Positions 1-11,678 of a stretch of 64,000 nucleotides of DNA are shown here, one piece after another. The position numbers and the translations under genes are program-made. A model generated the notes under the pieces. The model saw only the letters and a list, made by a program, of their open reading frames with translations, had not been told where the DNA came from and made no database searches. Source of the stretch: Batkoa obscura (taxonomy: Eukaryota; Entomophthoromycota; Entomophthoromycetes; Entomophthorales; Batkoaceae); NCBI GenBank assembly GCA_030770535.1, contig JASVEC010000003.1, positions 1,922,001-1,986,000 of the forward strand, in the 5' to 3' direction. The first letter of the stretch is position 1. Every line of letters starts with the position of its first letter.

Positions 1-1003
1 ACGTATATAAAATAATAATAAATAAATAGAATCTTTACCTTGAATAATTTAAATTAGTACAATAAACAGCAATTGAATTTAAAAACACTAAAGCTTCAAT
101 AATAGTTTGTTGTTGTATCTTAGTTTGTTCTATAAAACCCTCATCATTATTTGGTTCGTCTTGATTACTAAACCGTATTAATAAAGATTTAATTAATTTT
201 ATCACCATATAAATACTTGCTATATAAATTTCAATCAATTATATTATAATAAAAGAATGATTACTAAATACTTACTACTCTCTAACATCACTTCTCCAAA
301 TAAGGCACCAACTTTACAGATAATAAAATTACATGAATAACATATAATACTAAAATCGTTATACTATGTAAAAAGGTAAATGGTAATATAAAAAAGATAT
401 AAAAAATTACCCTCCTAAACCCTTCTGCAGCTAATAAAAGACGACTTAATAATTCAATAAATAAACTCAATTTAACTTTAATTCTATCTTTATTAGATTT
501 TTTATTATTGTCCCCAATAACTCTTAATAATTCAATAATTTGAATTAAATATTGAACACCTTCTTGTTGATAATCTATGTATCTTTCATCTGATTCGCTA
601 TTTTGATAAACTAAATTTAAATCTTTTATAAACTTCATTAAAAACAATTTATATAAATAAACTTACTTTCATTAAATAATAAAAATTGATAAAAATTGAT
701 ACTCTGTTTTAATAACTTGCAATAATTACTTTTTGATACTTTTAATTGATCTATTGTTTTTATTAATTTTGTTTTCCATATCTCAAATTTAATCTCATCC
801 AGTCTTTCTATTTTTCTATCTTTTTCTTTTAAAAAGATAAAATTTCCAATAGATGATAATAATTTATTAATTATTATATCTACTTTTAGGTGAAAATAAT
901 CTTCTTTTCCTTTTTTTGCTTGTTTTTTATTACTTCGTTGTTTAATATTATGACCATTACCATTATACTTATTAAATAATACTCTTTTCATTTCTTTTTT
1001 CAC
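1..1003 (-). CDS. Unknown multi-exon protein, likely membrane-associated (3' end beyond window)
   Basis: Three open blocks on the minus strand (1003 to ~668, ~645 to ~412, ~238 to ~38) are separated by short introns with GTAAGT-type donors, and a donor-like site at about 38 shows that the gene continues past the left edge. The ATG at 1003 follows an A-rich leader. The first ~35 residues are very basic (Lys/Arg/Asn); the rest is Leu/Ile-rich and helical, with hydrophobic stretches near the end of exon 2 and in the last exon. I do not recognise the family. A resemblance to peroxin-type helical membrane proteins is only impressionistic. It is transcribed divergently from the octanoyltransferase gene across a 127-bp gap, which probably holds both promoters. 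The exon joins are approximate. Confidence 0.5.
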
Positions 1004-1130
1004 GACTAAATAAATTTAAAAAAGGTAAATTTTTGTTTTCATTAAATTTACATTTAAAATTCAAAATTTAATTCTCTTTATTTTTTCTCAAAAAACCCTC
1101 AAAATTGAATAACAAGCAATAATTCCAACT

Positions 1131-2165
1131 ATGAGTGTGTGTCAAACCCTAGCTAACACCTTGAGCACTACGCCAATTTACTATAAAAAATTCGATAAAT
1201 TAATCAACTATTCATTAGGTTTAAAATTGCAAGAACGTTTATATCAATTACGTAAAAATAGTATAAAAAATCAAGATTCCACTTTACCTTCATTAAATAA
1301 CGATCTATTATTATTACTTGAACATCCACCCACTTTTACCGAAGGGAAACGTCAAAAAAATAACAATACCGATATTGAAAATAAAGTTAAAAGCCTAGGT
1401 GCGGATTATTATTTGGTAAGAAAAAGATATAGTGACTGAGTTTATTATATAGAGATATTAATGATAATAATTAAAAGACATCCCGTGGAGGCCAAACTAC
1501 GTATCATGGACCTGGCCAATTGGTGGGTTATCCAATTTTTTATTTAAAGGATTATAAAGTAAAATAGATAATTAAAACAATTATTTTATTTTATTTTATT
1601 TATTAACAAAGTCTAGTTAAGTACTCGGTGTTATGTTAAAAAAATCGAAACTTTATTATGTAATGTATGTTTTGAATTATCTTTAAAACCAGAACTTAAT
1701 GAACATACTGGAGTTTGGTTAGGAAAAAATAAAGTGGCAGCTATAGGTAATTATAAGATATAATTTTAATTTTAATTTTAATAATTTTAATAATTTTAAT
1801 ATTATTATTAATGTTTTTAATTAAGGCATATTAATACGACAATATATAACCAATCATGGATTTGCATTAAATATTAAAAATGATTTAAATTGGTATAATA
1901 ATATAATACCTTGTGGTATTTTAGATAAAGATAGAGGTGTTACTAACTTGGAGGTAGAATTAAATAGAAAAGGTAAACTATCACTTAGTGTAACTATAAT
2001 AATAATAATGTTTTATTTTTTTTGTTAGTTATTGTTGAAGATATATTACCATTAATATTAAAACATGTTTCTTTATCGTTTACTGGTGTTGAAAACAATT
2101 TGATTTCTCTAGATAAACATCACCCTGAATTAAATCAACTTATTGATTCTTGGTTGTTGGAATAA
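1131..2165 (+). CDS. LIP2: Octanoyl-[acyl-carrier-protein]:protein octanoyltransferase (LipB/Lip2)
   Basis: This mitochondrial enzyme moves octanoate from acyl-carrier protein to the lipoyl domains of 2-oxoacid dehydrogenases and GcvH, the first step of lipoate synthesis. Five exons are visible. Exon 1 carries the '[13 protein letters not shown]' segment; exon 2 the family signature [18 protein letters not shown]; exon 3 '[19 protein letters not shown]', which contains the conserved Lys; exon 4 [12 protein letters not shown] followed by IIPCGI with the conserved catalytic Cys; exon 5 the C-terminal tail ending in LLE-stop. Introns begin at about 1416, 1558, 1744 and 1973, and the frame is kept across all of them. 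Length is about 260 residues, normal for the family. The N-terminus is a plausible but weak mitochondrial presequence. Confidence 0.9.
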
Positions 2166-2250
2166 AACCAAAATAATATTATTAGTACAATGTTATGTTT
2201 CTTATTGTAAAAATAAATTAGAAGAATAAATAGCTATTGTTAAAGAACAA

Positions 2251-2741
2251 TATGAACTAGTTTAAAAGTTCAGTTCCAATTTTATCTAATTTTGATTTTA
2301 GCAAAATTACAAATTAAGCACTAAGTGCTACAAAAATAATTACTTTAGTATGGGATACTGATTGAGTGGGTAGTAGTTTTTTTAGGTTAAGTATTAATTT
2401 TTATCAAACAAATCGCTGATTAAATTTGATTAAACACAAAACCTAGCTTCTCTAGCCTAATCTTATTAAAAGTATATAATGACTATATTTTAATTCCAAA
2501 TAATAATTTTTTTATTTGGAACAAAACTTTATCTAAAATAGGAAATTTTTTTGTAGTGAAAAGAAAACTACCTACCCAACCAATGTCCCCTACCGTTGCT
2601 TTTTACCTAATTTTAAAATTACACATTCAAACGTTTGTCTTGTCTTTGATTAGTATTTCGAAAAAAAGCTATACTCATAAAAAATGAGACTATAATATTT
2701 TATTTTGAATTTTTAACCAGGCTTTTAAACTTACCCAATTA
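2251..2741. mobile_element. Family-B MITE, long copy
   Basis: The left end (TATGAACTAGTTTAAAAGTT...) and the reverse complement of the right end (TAATTGGGTAAGTTTAAAAG...) share the core GTTTAAAAG and flanking bases, so the element has imperfect terminal inverted repeats of about 35 bp. The subterminal block 'ACAAATTAAGCACTAAGTGC' recurs in the copy at 6122 and, in reverse complement, in the copy at 14183. It has no coding capacity. TA-rich ends suggest a Tc1/mariner-like TA target site, which is an inference. Confidence 0.55.
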
Positions 2742-2833
2742 CAAATAACTTCTAGTTTTTGGGCCATTTAATAAACTTTACTATAGCTATATTAACTAGA
2801 TATCGATAGAGATAATAATTTTTAAAATTAATA

Positions 2834-2938
2834 TATGAGGATGTATTTTATGTTTAACAATTTTAATAACAATTTTTCCGCTCAAATAACGCTTAAAAAA
2901 TGAAAAAAATAATGAAGCAAAAAAAAAGCACCCCCATA
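2834..2938 (+). mobile_element. Family-A palindromic MITE, copy 1
   Basis: A 105-bp element starts TATGAGGATGTATTTTATG and ends in GCACCCCCATA. The core TTTTTCCGCTCAAATAACGC and the following A-rich arm match the other 13 copies. Ends are inverted repeats flanked by TA. Confidence 0.7.
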
Positions 2939-3189
2939 TCCTGTAAATCGTATTGAAGTGTTCTAAATTTTACAAAAACTTCTATAAAACATAGTAATTT
3001 TTAAATACTTCCAGTTTTATCAATATTTCCTCACTATAGTTTTAATATAATTAATAATTAAAGTAACTAAAGATAAGGACCAAAGCGGATATATAAGCAG
3101 AGAAAATCAACAGAGAATATTTGAAAAAACAACTAGAATGCAATATTATAAACAAACAACAACTTTAGATAATTGTTAAACCAACCATC

Positions 3190-3825
3190 AAAAGTGTACT
3201 CTAAACTTAGGTTTATTTGCTTTATTAGCTGTTAGCAACTCTTAAAAATCAATCTCTTTCAAGCAAGAAGGCTGCAAATTAGATAGAACCACGACACAGA
3301 TTTTAATAATCAATATAAAAAATTGGACAATAAATGTTTCATTAAAAGTGAAACTGGTAATTGTCCTATGCAACAAGAATCTTTCGATTTTGATCTAACT
3401 ATAGGTAGATGTGCTGAAGCTGTTTTTAGAAGTTGTCCTGAAGGGTGCCTTGTCTTGAAATTATGCAAGGATGTCGAAGTTCATGCGTAAAAAAGAGTAT
3501 TCAACTATCTAAAGAAAAACCTAAAGCTGATGGACCTTTTACCTAAGAAGATTGTAATGTTGAAATCCCAGATATAATTCTCTATCCTTTAGTTGTACAC
3601 AATGAAAAATGCTATATTAAAACTGATACTGGTAATTGCCATGATAATATCCTATCTTTCCATTTTAATCCATCCAGAGGTAAATGTATTGAAGATGTTG
3701 ATGGAGGTTGTGGTTCTAGATGCCGTGCTTTTGGTAGCATCGAAGAATGTAATTTAACTTGTAAAACTCGTAAAAAAGGAAACTATTATCAAAGAATAAA
3801 CATATTACATTCAGAATATCAATAG
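3190..3825 (+). pseudogene. Broken gene for a secreted protein with two Kunitz/BPTI-like domains
   Basis: Two repeated Cys-rich blocks are visible. Block 2 (about 3607-3765) reads KCYIKTDTGNC, then a SFHFNP segment, GKCIEDVDGGC and EECNLTC, which is the Kunitz pattern of six cysteines with an aromatic stretch and the GGC turn. Block 1 (about 3332-3500) has KCFIKSETGNC and a partly matching second half. Upstream, around 3205-3242, lies a hydrophobic signal-peptide-like stretch. Kunitz domains are typically serine-protease inhibitors. The reading frame is interrupted by several breaks, so I treat it as a relic. It lies alone between MITEs, with no neighbour that explains it. Kunitz domains are common in animals and uncommon in fungi. 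Confidence 0.65.
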
Positions 3826-4041
3826 TTTTTTATTTTAAATATTATTACTTTTAATTTAATTGCATTGTTTATTTAGTAACTATATTTAAAACTTACACAA
3901 TTCTTAATATTTTATTTAAAACACGACCTACTGTAATTTTTCAAATATAATGTAAATACTATAATTGTAAATTATAAATTATAATGTCTTTGAAAAAATA
4001 GTATTAAATATCTAATGGTTAATTGATTTAATTTTAATCAA

Positions 4042-4142
4042 TATGAAGATGTTTTTGGTTTCATCACTTTTTCCATTTTTAAGCGCTATCTGAGCGGAAA
4101 AATCGTTAGTAAAATTCTTAAACACAAAAATACACCCCCATA
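4042..4142 (-). mobile_element. Family-A palindromic MITE, copy 2 (inverted)
   Basis: The reverse-complement form of the family: it starts TATGAAGATGTTTTTGG, has the core AAGCGCTATCTGAGCGGAAA and ends TACACCCCCATA. Confidence 0.65.
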
Positions 4143-4356
4143 TGATAGCTTAATATTAAAAATTTATGTTAATCAAATAGAAATTATTTTTTTAATACTA
4201 AGCTTTAATTATTTATTTTATTGATAATAAAATAATATTTAAGTTTTAATTTTTTTATTAGTAAAAATTTTATTATTATTTTTCATATATAAAACTTTGT
4301 AAAAAAAATTTGCTAATTTATGTTATATTTTTAAAAATAATAAGTACTGTATATAT

Positions 4357-4440
4357 TTATATGTTTTTTTGCGTTCAAGACTTTTTCTAACAGTTTTTCC
4401 GCTCAAAACTACTTAATACAATTAAAAAAATAAAAAATAT
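4357..4440 (+). mobile_element. Family-A MITE, degenerate copy 3
   Basis: It retains 'CTAACAGTTTTTCCGCTCAA' and the preceding T-rich arm, but the right half has drifted and the terminal repeat is not recognisable. Confidence 0.45.
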
Positions 4441-4587
4441 TTTGGAATAAAAAGCTGAGGATATATAATATTTGAAATTTAATTATATAATAAAGTATCA
4501 TGTTTTTAAGTAAAAATAACTATTATCTACAATATTGTAATTTTATTTAAAATTAGTAATTAATAAACTTTAAATTATATAATCAAA

Positions 4588-4689
4588 ACATCAGGATATA
4601 TTTTTTTGTTTAAAAGTTTTACTGATAGCTTTTTTGCTCAAATAGTATTTAAATAAAAAAATGGCAAAACCAAAAAAATCACCATTATA
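4588..4689 (+). mobile_element. Family-A palindromic MITE, copy 4 (diverged)
   Basis: Shares TTTTTTTGTTTAAAAGTTTT, the TTTTTGCTCAAATAGTATTT core and the closing CCAAAAAAATCACCATTATA with other copies, but with more mismatches, so it is probably old. Confidence 0.55.
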
Positions 4690-4825
4690 TATTTTAATTT
4701 ATAAACATAAAATCTAATAAAAGATAAGTTATAAAAATACTATAAGCATAAAATGTTTATTAATAAACTATATAAAATAATAAAAACAAATATAATAAAA
4801 AAATAAATTAAATAATATATATAAG

Positions 4826-5289
4826 TGTGAAATATTGCTTTGTTAGCTCTCGGATTGATTATAACACAACAATCACTTAAGTTGCTGTGTTCTCAAGTTC
4901 AAACACAATCAAGTCAGAGTCCCTCATTTTGATTTGCTGCGAGAATTTCTAACTTCACATTGCAAAGGATATTATCCTCTCGTTTTGATATCCATACTTG
5001 TTGGAGTATAAAAGAGATTCTTCAACATGATAACTCGTGGCTTTTTAACTGAATTACTCCCTGATATCGTACCATTAATAAAGCCACTAAATCTTTCTGA
5101 CAATATCTTAGGTAGATTTTACAGTAGTATCTTCTATTCTATTTGTTTTACATAGTTTGTAACTTATTACGTATTATTCTTATTCATTTAAGTCTATCTT
5201 AGTTATATAAACTAAGACCCTTCGACTCAAGGCAACTTAATCAACCAAGAACTGCTTTTAACTCTTACCACTGAGTACTAACTTTCACA
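4826..5289 (+). mobile_element. Candidate solo LTR of an LTR retrotransposon (fossil)
   Basis: A 464-bp segment begins TGTGAAAT and ends CTTTCACA, giving short inverted TG...CA termini. It is clearly richer in G+C than its surroundings and carries a TATA-like box (GAGTATAAAAGAG) about 175 bp in. No internal retroelement region and no second LTR are seen in the window. I could not find a matching 5-bp flanking duplication, so the call is tentative. Confidence 0.4.
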
Positions 5290-6121
5290 TTAGTTTTTAT
5301 AATTTATGTTGCTCTTTAAATTATTTAAAACTGTTGAAAGTTTGATTTAACTTTAAAACTTCTTTATTTAAACTAATTTATATAAATAGCATTATTTTAT
5401 TTAATGTGTTTTTAGCTAAAGTATAATAATTTTGAAAACAATAACTTTTATATTTATAGTAAGCTTATATTATAATATTAGAATAATCGTGTTTATTTAA
5501 ATAAGCTAATAATAAATAATTTAATTTAATAATAATATAATAATAATAAAATTTTAAATTAAAAAATATTGATGTTTTATAATGACATGTTTTGTTTAAA
5601 AAGATACAAAAACAATATCTAAATTTTACTATTTTATTATTTTTTATTATTATTACTATTTTATAAAACTTTTAAAATCATTACTTTAAACTAAAAGCAT
5701 TTTATATTAAACTAATTTTACAGTTTTAATTATATATTTTTTTGATATAAAATTATTTATTAAATTTTGATTTAAAATAATATAAATATGATCTATTTTA
5801 AAATTATATAATAATATTGAATAAATATTATAACATTTAATTAAATTCAAATCAAATAGCTATATTATTTAAATTTTTATAATTAATATATAATTTTATT
5901 ATTATTTATTTTATTTTTTAATATTTTTAATATTTTTACAATAAATTATTTAAAAGTTTTACTTTTTTATAATAATTTAAGTAAATTTAAAAAGATTATT
6001 AATTTGTATAACTAAGTTAAAAGTCAAAATAAAATTTGATAATTGCAATTTTTTGTTGATTTTTCGTATAATATATATATTTCTAGAATAGTAGTTAAAT
6101 ATTGAACAAAAAACATTTAAA

Positions 6122-6363
6122 TATGTTAGTTTGAAAGCTTAGTTCTAATTTTGTCCAATTTGAATTTTTAGCAAAGACTACAAATTAAGCACCAAGCGTT
6201 ATAAAAATAGTTGCTTTTTGTTTAATTCAAAATTCCATATTATAATGTATTTTGTCCAATATTTAATTAAGATATCTTTAAAATCTATACTATATAGAAA
6301 GTGGACAAAAAAGTGAAATTGACATATTTCGAATTTTAACTAGGGTTTTAAACTTACCTAATA
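6122..6363. mobile_element. Family-B MITE, short copy
   Basis: A 242-bp element with imperfect terminal inverted repeats: the left end reads TATGTTAGTTTGAAAGCTTA, and the right end in reverse complement reads TATTAGGTAAGTTTAAAACC. The subterminal block ACAAATTAAGCACCAAGCG is shared with the copy at 2251. Copies of 'TGGACAAAA' lie near the right side. It is non-coding. Confidence 0.6.
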
Positions 6364-6576
6364 TACTTGAAATATCGCATTTTAAATCACGTATTTCATT
6401 TTAATTGAATTAAAAAAAAACTTGAACAGTAAATATCATTGGTTAATAAATGAACCATTTTAATTTTGATCATATAAAGCTGACCAGTTTTATGCATTAT
6501 TAGTAAACTAATTTTGATATTAAATAATTTATTTTTTATTAAAACATAACTCAACGCAATAGCAAATAAAAAAAGA

Positions 6577-7873
6577 ATGTTAAGCTACCTCCCAACCATT
6601 GATTATTATTGGGCTATTAAGCATTTATCCATAGCAGTTGGTGTATTAAGTTCTTTAGCTTTTGCTGGTATTTATTACTTTCAATCCAGTTTAATTTATC
6701 TTCCTAATTTACCACAAAACTCAAGAAAGAAGGTAATGATAAATAATATACTCATATACATACAATTTAGAACTAATTAATTTATAATTATTGTAGATTG
6801 ATGAACCCTCTAAATATAATTTACCATTTGAAGATGTAGTGTTAAGAACGAAAGATGGAGTACGTATTGGAGCTTATCTTATTAAAAGAGAAGATGAAAA
6901 AGAGTTTGAAAGAGCACCTACTTTAATTTATTTTCATGTAAGTTTATTACCTATTTTTAATATAGAAATAATTAATTGACATTTTTATTTATTTAGGCCA
7001 ATGCAGGAAACTTTGTAATATTATTATTATTATTGAAGATTAAGTTGATAAAATACTAATAATTTTAAAAAAAACAGGGAATGAGATTGCCTATTGCTGA
7101 AGTTATTTATCGTGTTTGTAAATGTAATATATTAATGTTATCTTATCGTGGGTAAGTTTTAATTAATAATTTCAATAATTGATAATATTTATTTATTTTT
7201 GATAAAAATAGGTATGCTTTTTCAGAAGGTGTTCCCGATGAAAAAGGTCTTAAGTTAGATGCTGAAGTAAGTCAAATAGATTTTATTGTTTTTTATATGT
7301 ATTTATTTTATAAATAAGGCCGCTTTAGATTATATTGTATCTCATGATAAATTAAAAAATAATAAAATTGTGTTATATGGTCAATCAATTGGTGGTGCTG
7401 TTGCTATTGATTTAGCTTCCAAATTTGAAGATAAAGTAAACTAATCTATTTCATACTCACATGTTATTATAATAACTTATAATTAGGTTCATGGTTTAGT
7501 ACTTGAAAATACATTCCTTAGTTTAGTAAGTATAATATTAAATTATTATTAACTAAATATACTAACAAATATATTAAAATAGCCCAAATTAATTCCATGC
7601 GTTATGCCCACTTTAAAATATATAACCTTTTTATGTCATCAAATTTGGGATAGTGAAAAATCAATTAGAAATATTCAATCTTTACCAACTTTATTTTTAT
7701 CAGGTGCTAAAGATAGTTTAATTCCACCATCTCATATGAAATCATTATATGATCAACTACCTTCCAATAAAAAACAATTTCAATCGTTTCCTAATGGAGA
7801 TCACAATGATACTTTCCTTGCTCCAGAATATTTTAAAGAAATGGAAGCTTTTTTTATAAAATTTATAAAATAA
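6577..7873 (+). CDS. Alpha/beta hydrolase of the Bem46/ABHD13 family
   Basis: A serine hydrolase anchored by one N-terminal membrane segment (residues ~17-35, LSIAVGVLSSLAFAGIYYF). Seven short exons read through in frame. The first ends at QNSRKK; later ones carry the oxyanion-side motif YFHANAGN, then the LSYRGYAFSEG loop, the nucleophile elbow GQSIGG, the acid in GAKDSLIP and the catalytic His in GDHNDT near the C-terminus. Length is about 300 residues, as expected. Family members sit on the ER or plasma membrane; the substrate is unknown, although thioesterase activity on acylated proteins is reported for some relatives. It is convergent with GUP1 across 84 bp, and that gap contains an (AAAAT)n tract. 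Confidence 0.88.
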
Positions 7874-7874
7874 A

Positions 7875-7913
7875 TTATAAAATAAAAATAAAAATAAAAA
7901 TAAAAATAAAAAT
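7875..7913. repeat. (AAAAT)n microsatellite
   Basis: About seven tandem units of AAAAT directly follow the stop codon of the alpha/beta hydrolase gene. Confidence 0.8.
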
Positions 7914-7957
7914 AATGAGTTTTATTTATTTATTTTACTATTAATATTCTAACTATA

Positions 7958-10398
7958 TTAAATTTGTTTATTATTTAATTTGAATTCTGCTTCATTTCGA
8001 AATTCTTGATTACGAATTTCAATCATACATTGAACATCCACATATAGAAAAGATAAAAATAAAAATAAATCAAATAATCCTGATAGAACAAATACACGTA
8101 AATACAACATAATATAATATATCATAATATAAATTACCTTGAAAATTAACTAATTGTCCTAACAACAAATAAAAGCCATCCATTTGAATAGCAAACCCAA
8201 CTAAATTAGCTGTCATTAACATTAATACATTTAATGTACCACCAATAGCTCTTAAATATCTGTAATATGATTTATGCTATAAAATAAATAAATAAAATAA
8301 TAGCATATAAATTAAAATATAAATAAATAAATACTAATAATAAATTACCTTCCATTTCTTCGATGCTTTAACAGCAATCATTTCAGGTAAAAAAAATAAA
8401 GCAATTAACCAACCCCAAGCTAATAAATCTAATTCGGTGTCATGCCATAAAGCAACAAATGTAAATATAACCCATATATTTAAAAAAGAGTATTTAGCTC
8501 CTCCTAATGGTACATATAAATACCTATAATAAGATTATATTATTATATTATTACTAGTATTATATTATATTATTATATTATTATATATTATAGTATATTA
8601 TTATATATTATAGTATATTATTATATATTATACATTATTAATTAAATTACCTAACTAACCAACGATTATAAGAACAATGCCAACCCTTCCAAAAACCTTG
8701 AACTGAATAATTATTGGTCATACATCTACCCATATTTTCAACTGTATCAATGCCATCCATCATTGCCCATAATCGAAAGAATCTCCAAATAATTAATAAC
8801 TAAAATAAAATCATTATTAAATAAAAATATTATTACATATTATTATATATTATATATTATATATTATATATTATAATATTAATATAATACTTACTTTTAA
8901 CCAAATAAATTTCAAACTAAAAAATGAAATCATCAATAATTGATAAGGTGTATAATTTTCAAAATTTTTGGATTTACACAAGGCTTGTACATAAATATAA
9001 TGTAACATAAATTCCATTAATAAAATTACTAAAATTAATCTTATTAAATATTTTCCAATTGCTTTCATTGTTAAGCTTGGATTTTTAAATTTAGTCTAAT
9101 AAAGTTATTATTGTTAATATTGTTTATTATTGTTTTTGTTATTAACATAATAATAAACTTACTTGATACATAAAATCATTAAATGTAATAATTGGACCAG
9201 CTAAATATAATGGGGGATAAAATAAATAAGTAAAATAATTGACAAAATTATAATTATTCGCATTTAATTCATATTGGGTTCGTTGTTTACTTGTTGTTAA
9301 CTAAATTTATATTGTTATAAATTACATTGATATTATTACTATTATATTACTTACATATTTCTTTTCATTTAGTTTCTCTTCTTCTTCCTCTTGTACTTCC
9401 TCTTTATTGATTGAATTAGGCTTCGACCAATAATAATCCATATTAAAAGATATCATTCTTAATGCAGTTATATTATAATGAATATCCCATCTTGGTAAAA
9501 GCCCATTAAATTCATCCTATAAAATTCAAACTATTAATAATTAATATTAAAATAAATATTTATTATTAAATTTACCATAAATTTTAATCCTATAAAAAAA
9601 TGTTCAAATTTCACTTGTTTACTGAAATAATTACAAAATAACAATGCAGCAATATTAAAAACCCAAGTGAATATAGGATTGAGCACATTCCTTTTACTCA
9701 ATTTACCCAAAATATAATTTAAACTTATAAATATAAATAATTTCACTATAGAATAACCGTGTAATGCAAATAACAAGACCATTGAAAATATGCCTGAAAA
9801 CATAATTTTACTATTTAAAAATAGATTTCTTATTCCATATCCTTTCTTTTTTAAATTGATACTATTACTGATTAATTGACTTAATAAAACATGAAATAAC
9901 ATTAATAATACAATTAATTTATATCGAGAACGAAAACTGTTAAATTGTCCATCGCTTAAATCCTAATTATATAATATTATTTGTTTATTATTATTATTAT
10001 TAATGTTATTATTATAAACACTTACTTCTTTTCTACCAAACATCCAGCCATCTGATAATCTATCTTTATAAGAATCATAATTGGGATGAGTTTCTAATAA
10101 TAATAAATATTTATTAGCATCTTCACTAAAAAATAAAATAAAAATAAGAATAAAAATAAAAATTACCATTAGATAAATCAATAACAGAATAAAACATATA
10201 TATAACAGAACCTAGTAAATAAGCATAATAAAAATAATACTCATAAGTATTATATAATGGTTTAGGTAAATTTTTATATTTGCTTTCCCTCAAATCATTG
10301 TTATTATTCGTTGCATTATTATTTCCATTTCCAATTTCATTAATCTCTTTACTATTTTTTAATCCCATTTCTATATCTTCTATTGATTTAGTTTCCAT
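7958..10398 (-). CDS. GUP1: GUP1-like MBOAT O-acyltransferase
   Basis: A multipass ER membrane acyltransferase. In yeast GUP1 remodels GPI anchors by adding a long fatty acid, and it was first described for glycerol uptake. Around nine exons are separated by 40-130 bp introns. The N-terminus ([12 protein letters not shown]...) is hydrophilic and Asn-rich, then membrane segments follow. The segment '[13 protein letters not shown]' and '[15 protein letters not shown]' matches the GUP1 N-terminal region. The MBOAT core is clear: [16 protein letters not shown], then [21 protein letters not shown] and the catalytic-His segment [17 protein letters not shown]. Length is about 560 residues, normal for Gup1. 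Exon joins are inferred from splice signals and from reading-frame continuity. Confidence 0.85.
8525..8645. repeat. TATTA-type tandem repeats in a GUP1 intron
   Basis: An intron of GUP1 is expanded by near-tandem ATTATATATTATAGTAT units. A shorter run of the same kind lies at 8830-8880 in the next intron. Confidence 0.7.
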
Positions 10399-10555
10399 CT
10401 AATGATGTTGATAAGATTAAAAAAATAATGATTGCTTAATATTTTTTTCTGAAAGCTACTCCACTTTTTTTTTTGACCTTAATTTCAAAATGGAGTTATT
10501 CAACCAATCATTTTTTGATGAGAGTGGCATTTTTTTTAAGTCAATGAAACTAGTA

Positions 10556-10672
10556 GATGAGGATGTATTTTTATGTTTAACAATTTTACTAACAATTTTA
10601 CTAACAATTTTTCTGCTCAAATAGCACTTAAAAATGGAAAAAGTAATGAAACCAAAAAAGACACCCCCATAT
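10556..10672 (+). mobile_element. Family-A palindromic MITE, copy 5
   Basis: Starts ATGAGGATGTATTTTTATG and ends GACACCCCCATA. An internal tandem duplication of the AATTTTACTAAC segment makes it longer (117 bp) than the other copies. Confidence 0.7.
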
Positions 10673-10980
10673 ATATTATTTATTTTATTTATAACACTAT
10701 TAATTTAATTTTATTAAATTTTCATTAAATATTTATTGAATTTTATAATTAATATAAGCTGTTTCTTCTAATAAAATTAGCTTTTCTTTAATTTTTATTA
10801 TTATTACCATATGAAATTTTAGCTAGGAAATTAAAATAAAATAAAATAAATATTTTTTAATTTTTTTAATTTTTTTAATTTTTTAAAACGACTAAATCTT
10901 AAATTTACTTTTTAACTTCACTAGACAGTTTTTTTAATAGTTTTATCTTTGAAACTAATTGACTTTAGTATTTTTATTTA

Positions 10981-11083
10981 TATGGGGATGTACTTTTATG
11001 TTTAAGAATTTGCTAACAATTTTTCCGCTCAAATAGCACTTAAAAGATGAAAAAAATCATGAAGCCAAAAGAACACTCCCATA
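10981..11083 (+). mobile_element. Family-A palindromic MITE, copy 6
   Basis: 103 bp, starting TATGGGGATGTACTTTTATG and ending AACACTCCCATA, with the complete core TTTTTCCGCTCAAATAGCAC. Confidence 0.75.
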
Positions 11084-11539
11084 TTTTAATTAACTATATA
11101 TTTAAAGCTTTAGGCTTTCAAGAGCAAAAAAAAAATGATTTTAATTTTTAATAATACTTTTAAAATTGTAAAAAAAAAACATAGAGTAAAAATAAATAAG
11201 TATTTATAAATGATTTCAAATATTATATTTTGTTATATTTTGTTTTTAGTTTTTAATATTTAACTAACTTGTAGTAATTTATGATGTTTTTAACTTATTA
11301 TAGTTAAAGGAAGAAAAAAAATTATTAATAATTTCAATAAAAGTAAAATTATAAGTAACCTTTAAAGGAAAGTTTTGATGTTGTTTACTTTATTAAAAAT
11401 TGAAATCAAAAAGCTTTCCACTTTGCTTAAGTTATTTTGCTGCTATAGTCATGGTAGGATGAAAATACTCTACTTAAAACTGGGCTAAATCATAATTGAG
11501 TGATATAATGTTATTCAGTAAGGCATAAAAAGAAGATAA

Positions 11540-11610
11540 TTTCAGAGACTCCGCACTAAAGAAGATTAGCTAAATTAGCTAAAAAGCTTTTTAGTGCGGA
11601 GTCCCTGAAA
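11540..11610. mobile_element. 71-bp palindromic micro-element (hAT/MULE-like TIR)
   Basis: The left arm TTTCAGAGACTCCGCACTAA is matched by the right arm TTAGTGCGGAGTCCCTGAAA in reverse complement, with one mismatch over 20 bases. Only about 30 bp lie between the arms (including GATTAGCTAAATTAGCT). CAG...CTG termini resemble hAT-type elements, but no clear 8-bp target duplication was found. Confidence 0.55.
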
Positions 11611-11650
11611 ATACCTTTTCCTATGAAATTCAACCGAAGCTTGAAATTAA

Positions 11651-11678
11651 ATACCAAATACCAAATACCAAATACCAA
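11651..11678. repeat. (ATACCAA)4 short tandem repeat
   Basis: Four exact heptamer copies lie between the palindrome and the tyrosinase gene. Confidence 0.8.

Larger units (their letters stand above)
2166..3189. other. Intergenic stretch with MITEs
   Basis: No gene is seen between the octanoyltransferase and the Kunitz relic. The stretch holds one family-B element (2251-2741) and one family-A element (2834-2938). The remainder is A+T-rich sequence without an open frame of interest. Confidence 0.6.
3826..6576. other. Gene-free repeat-rich stretch
   Basis: No supportable gene is present in 2.75 kb. It contains three family-A elements (4042, 4357, 4588), a solo-LTR candidate (4826-5289) and one family-B element (6122-6363). 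Sequence between 5300 and 6100 is almost pure A+T with no pattern I can name. Confidence 0.6.
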
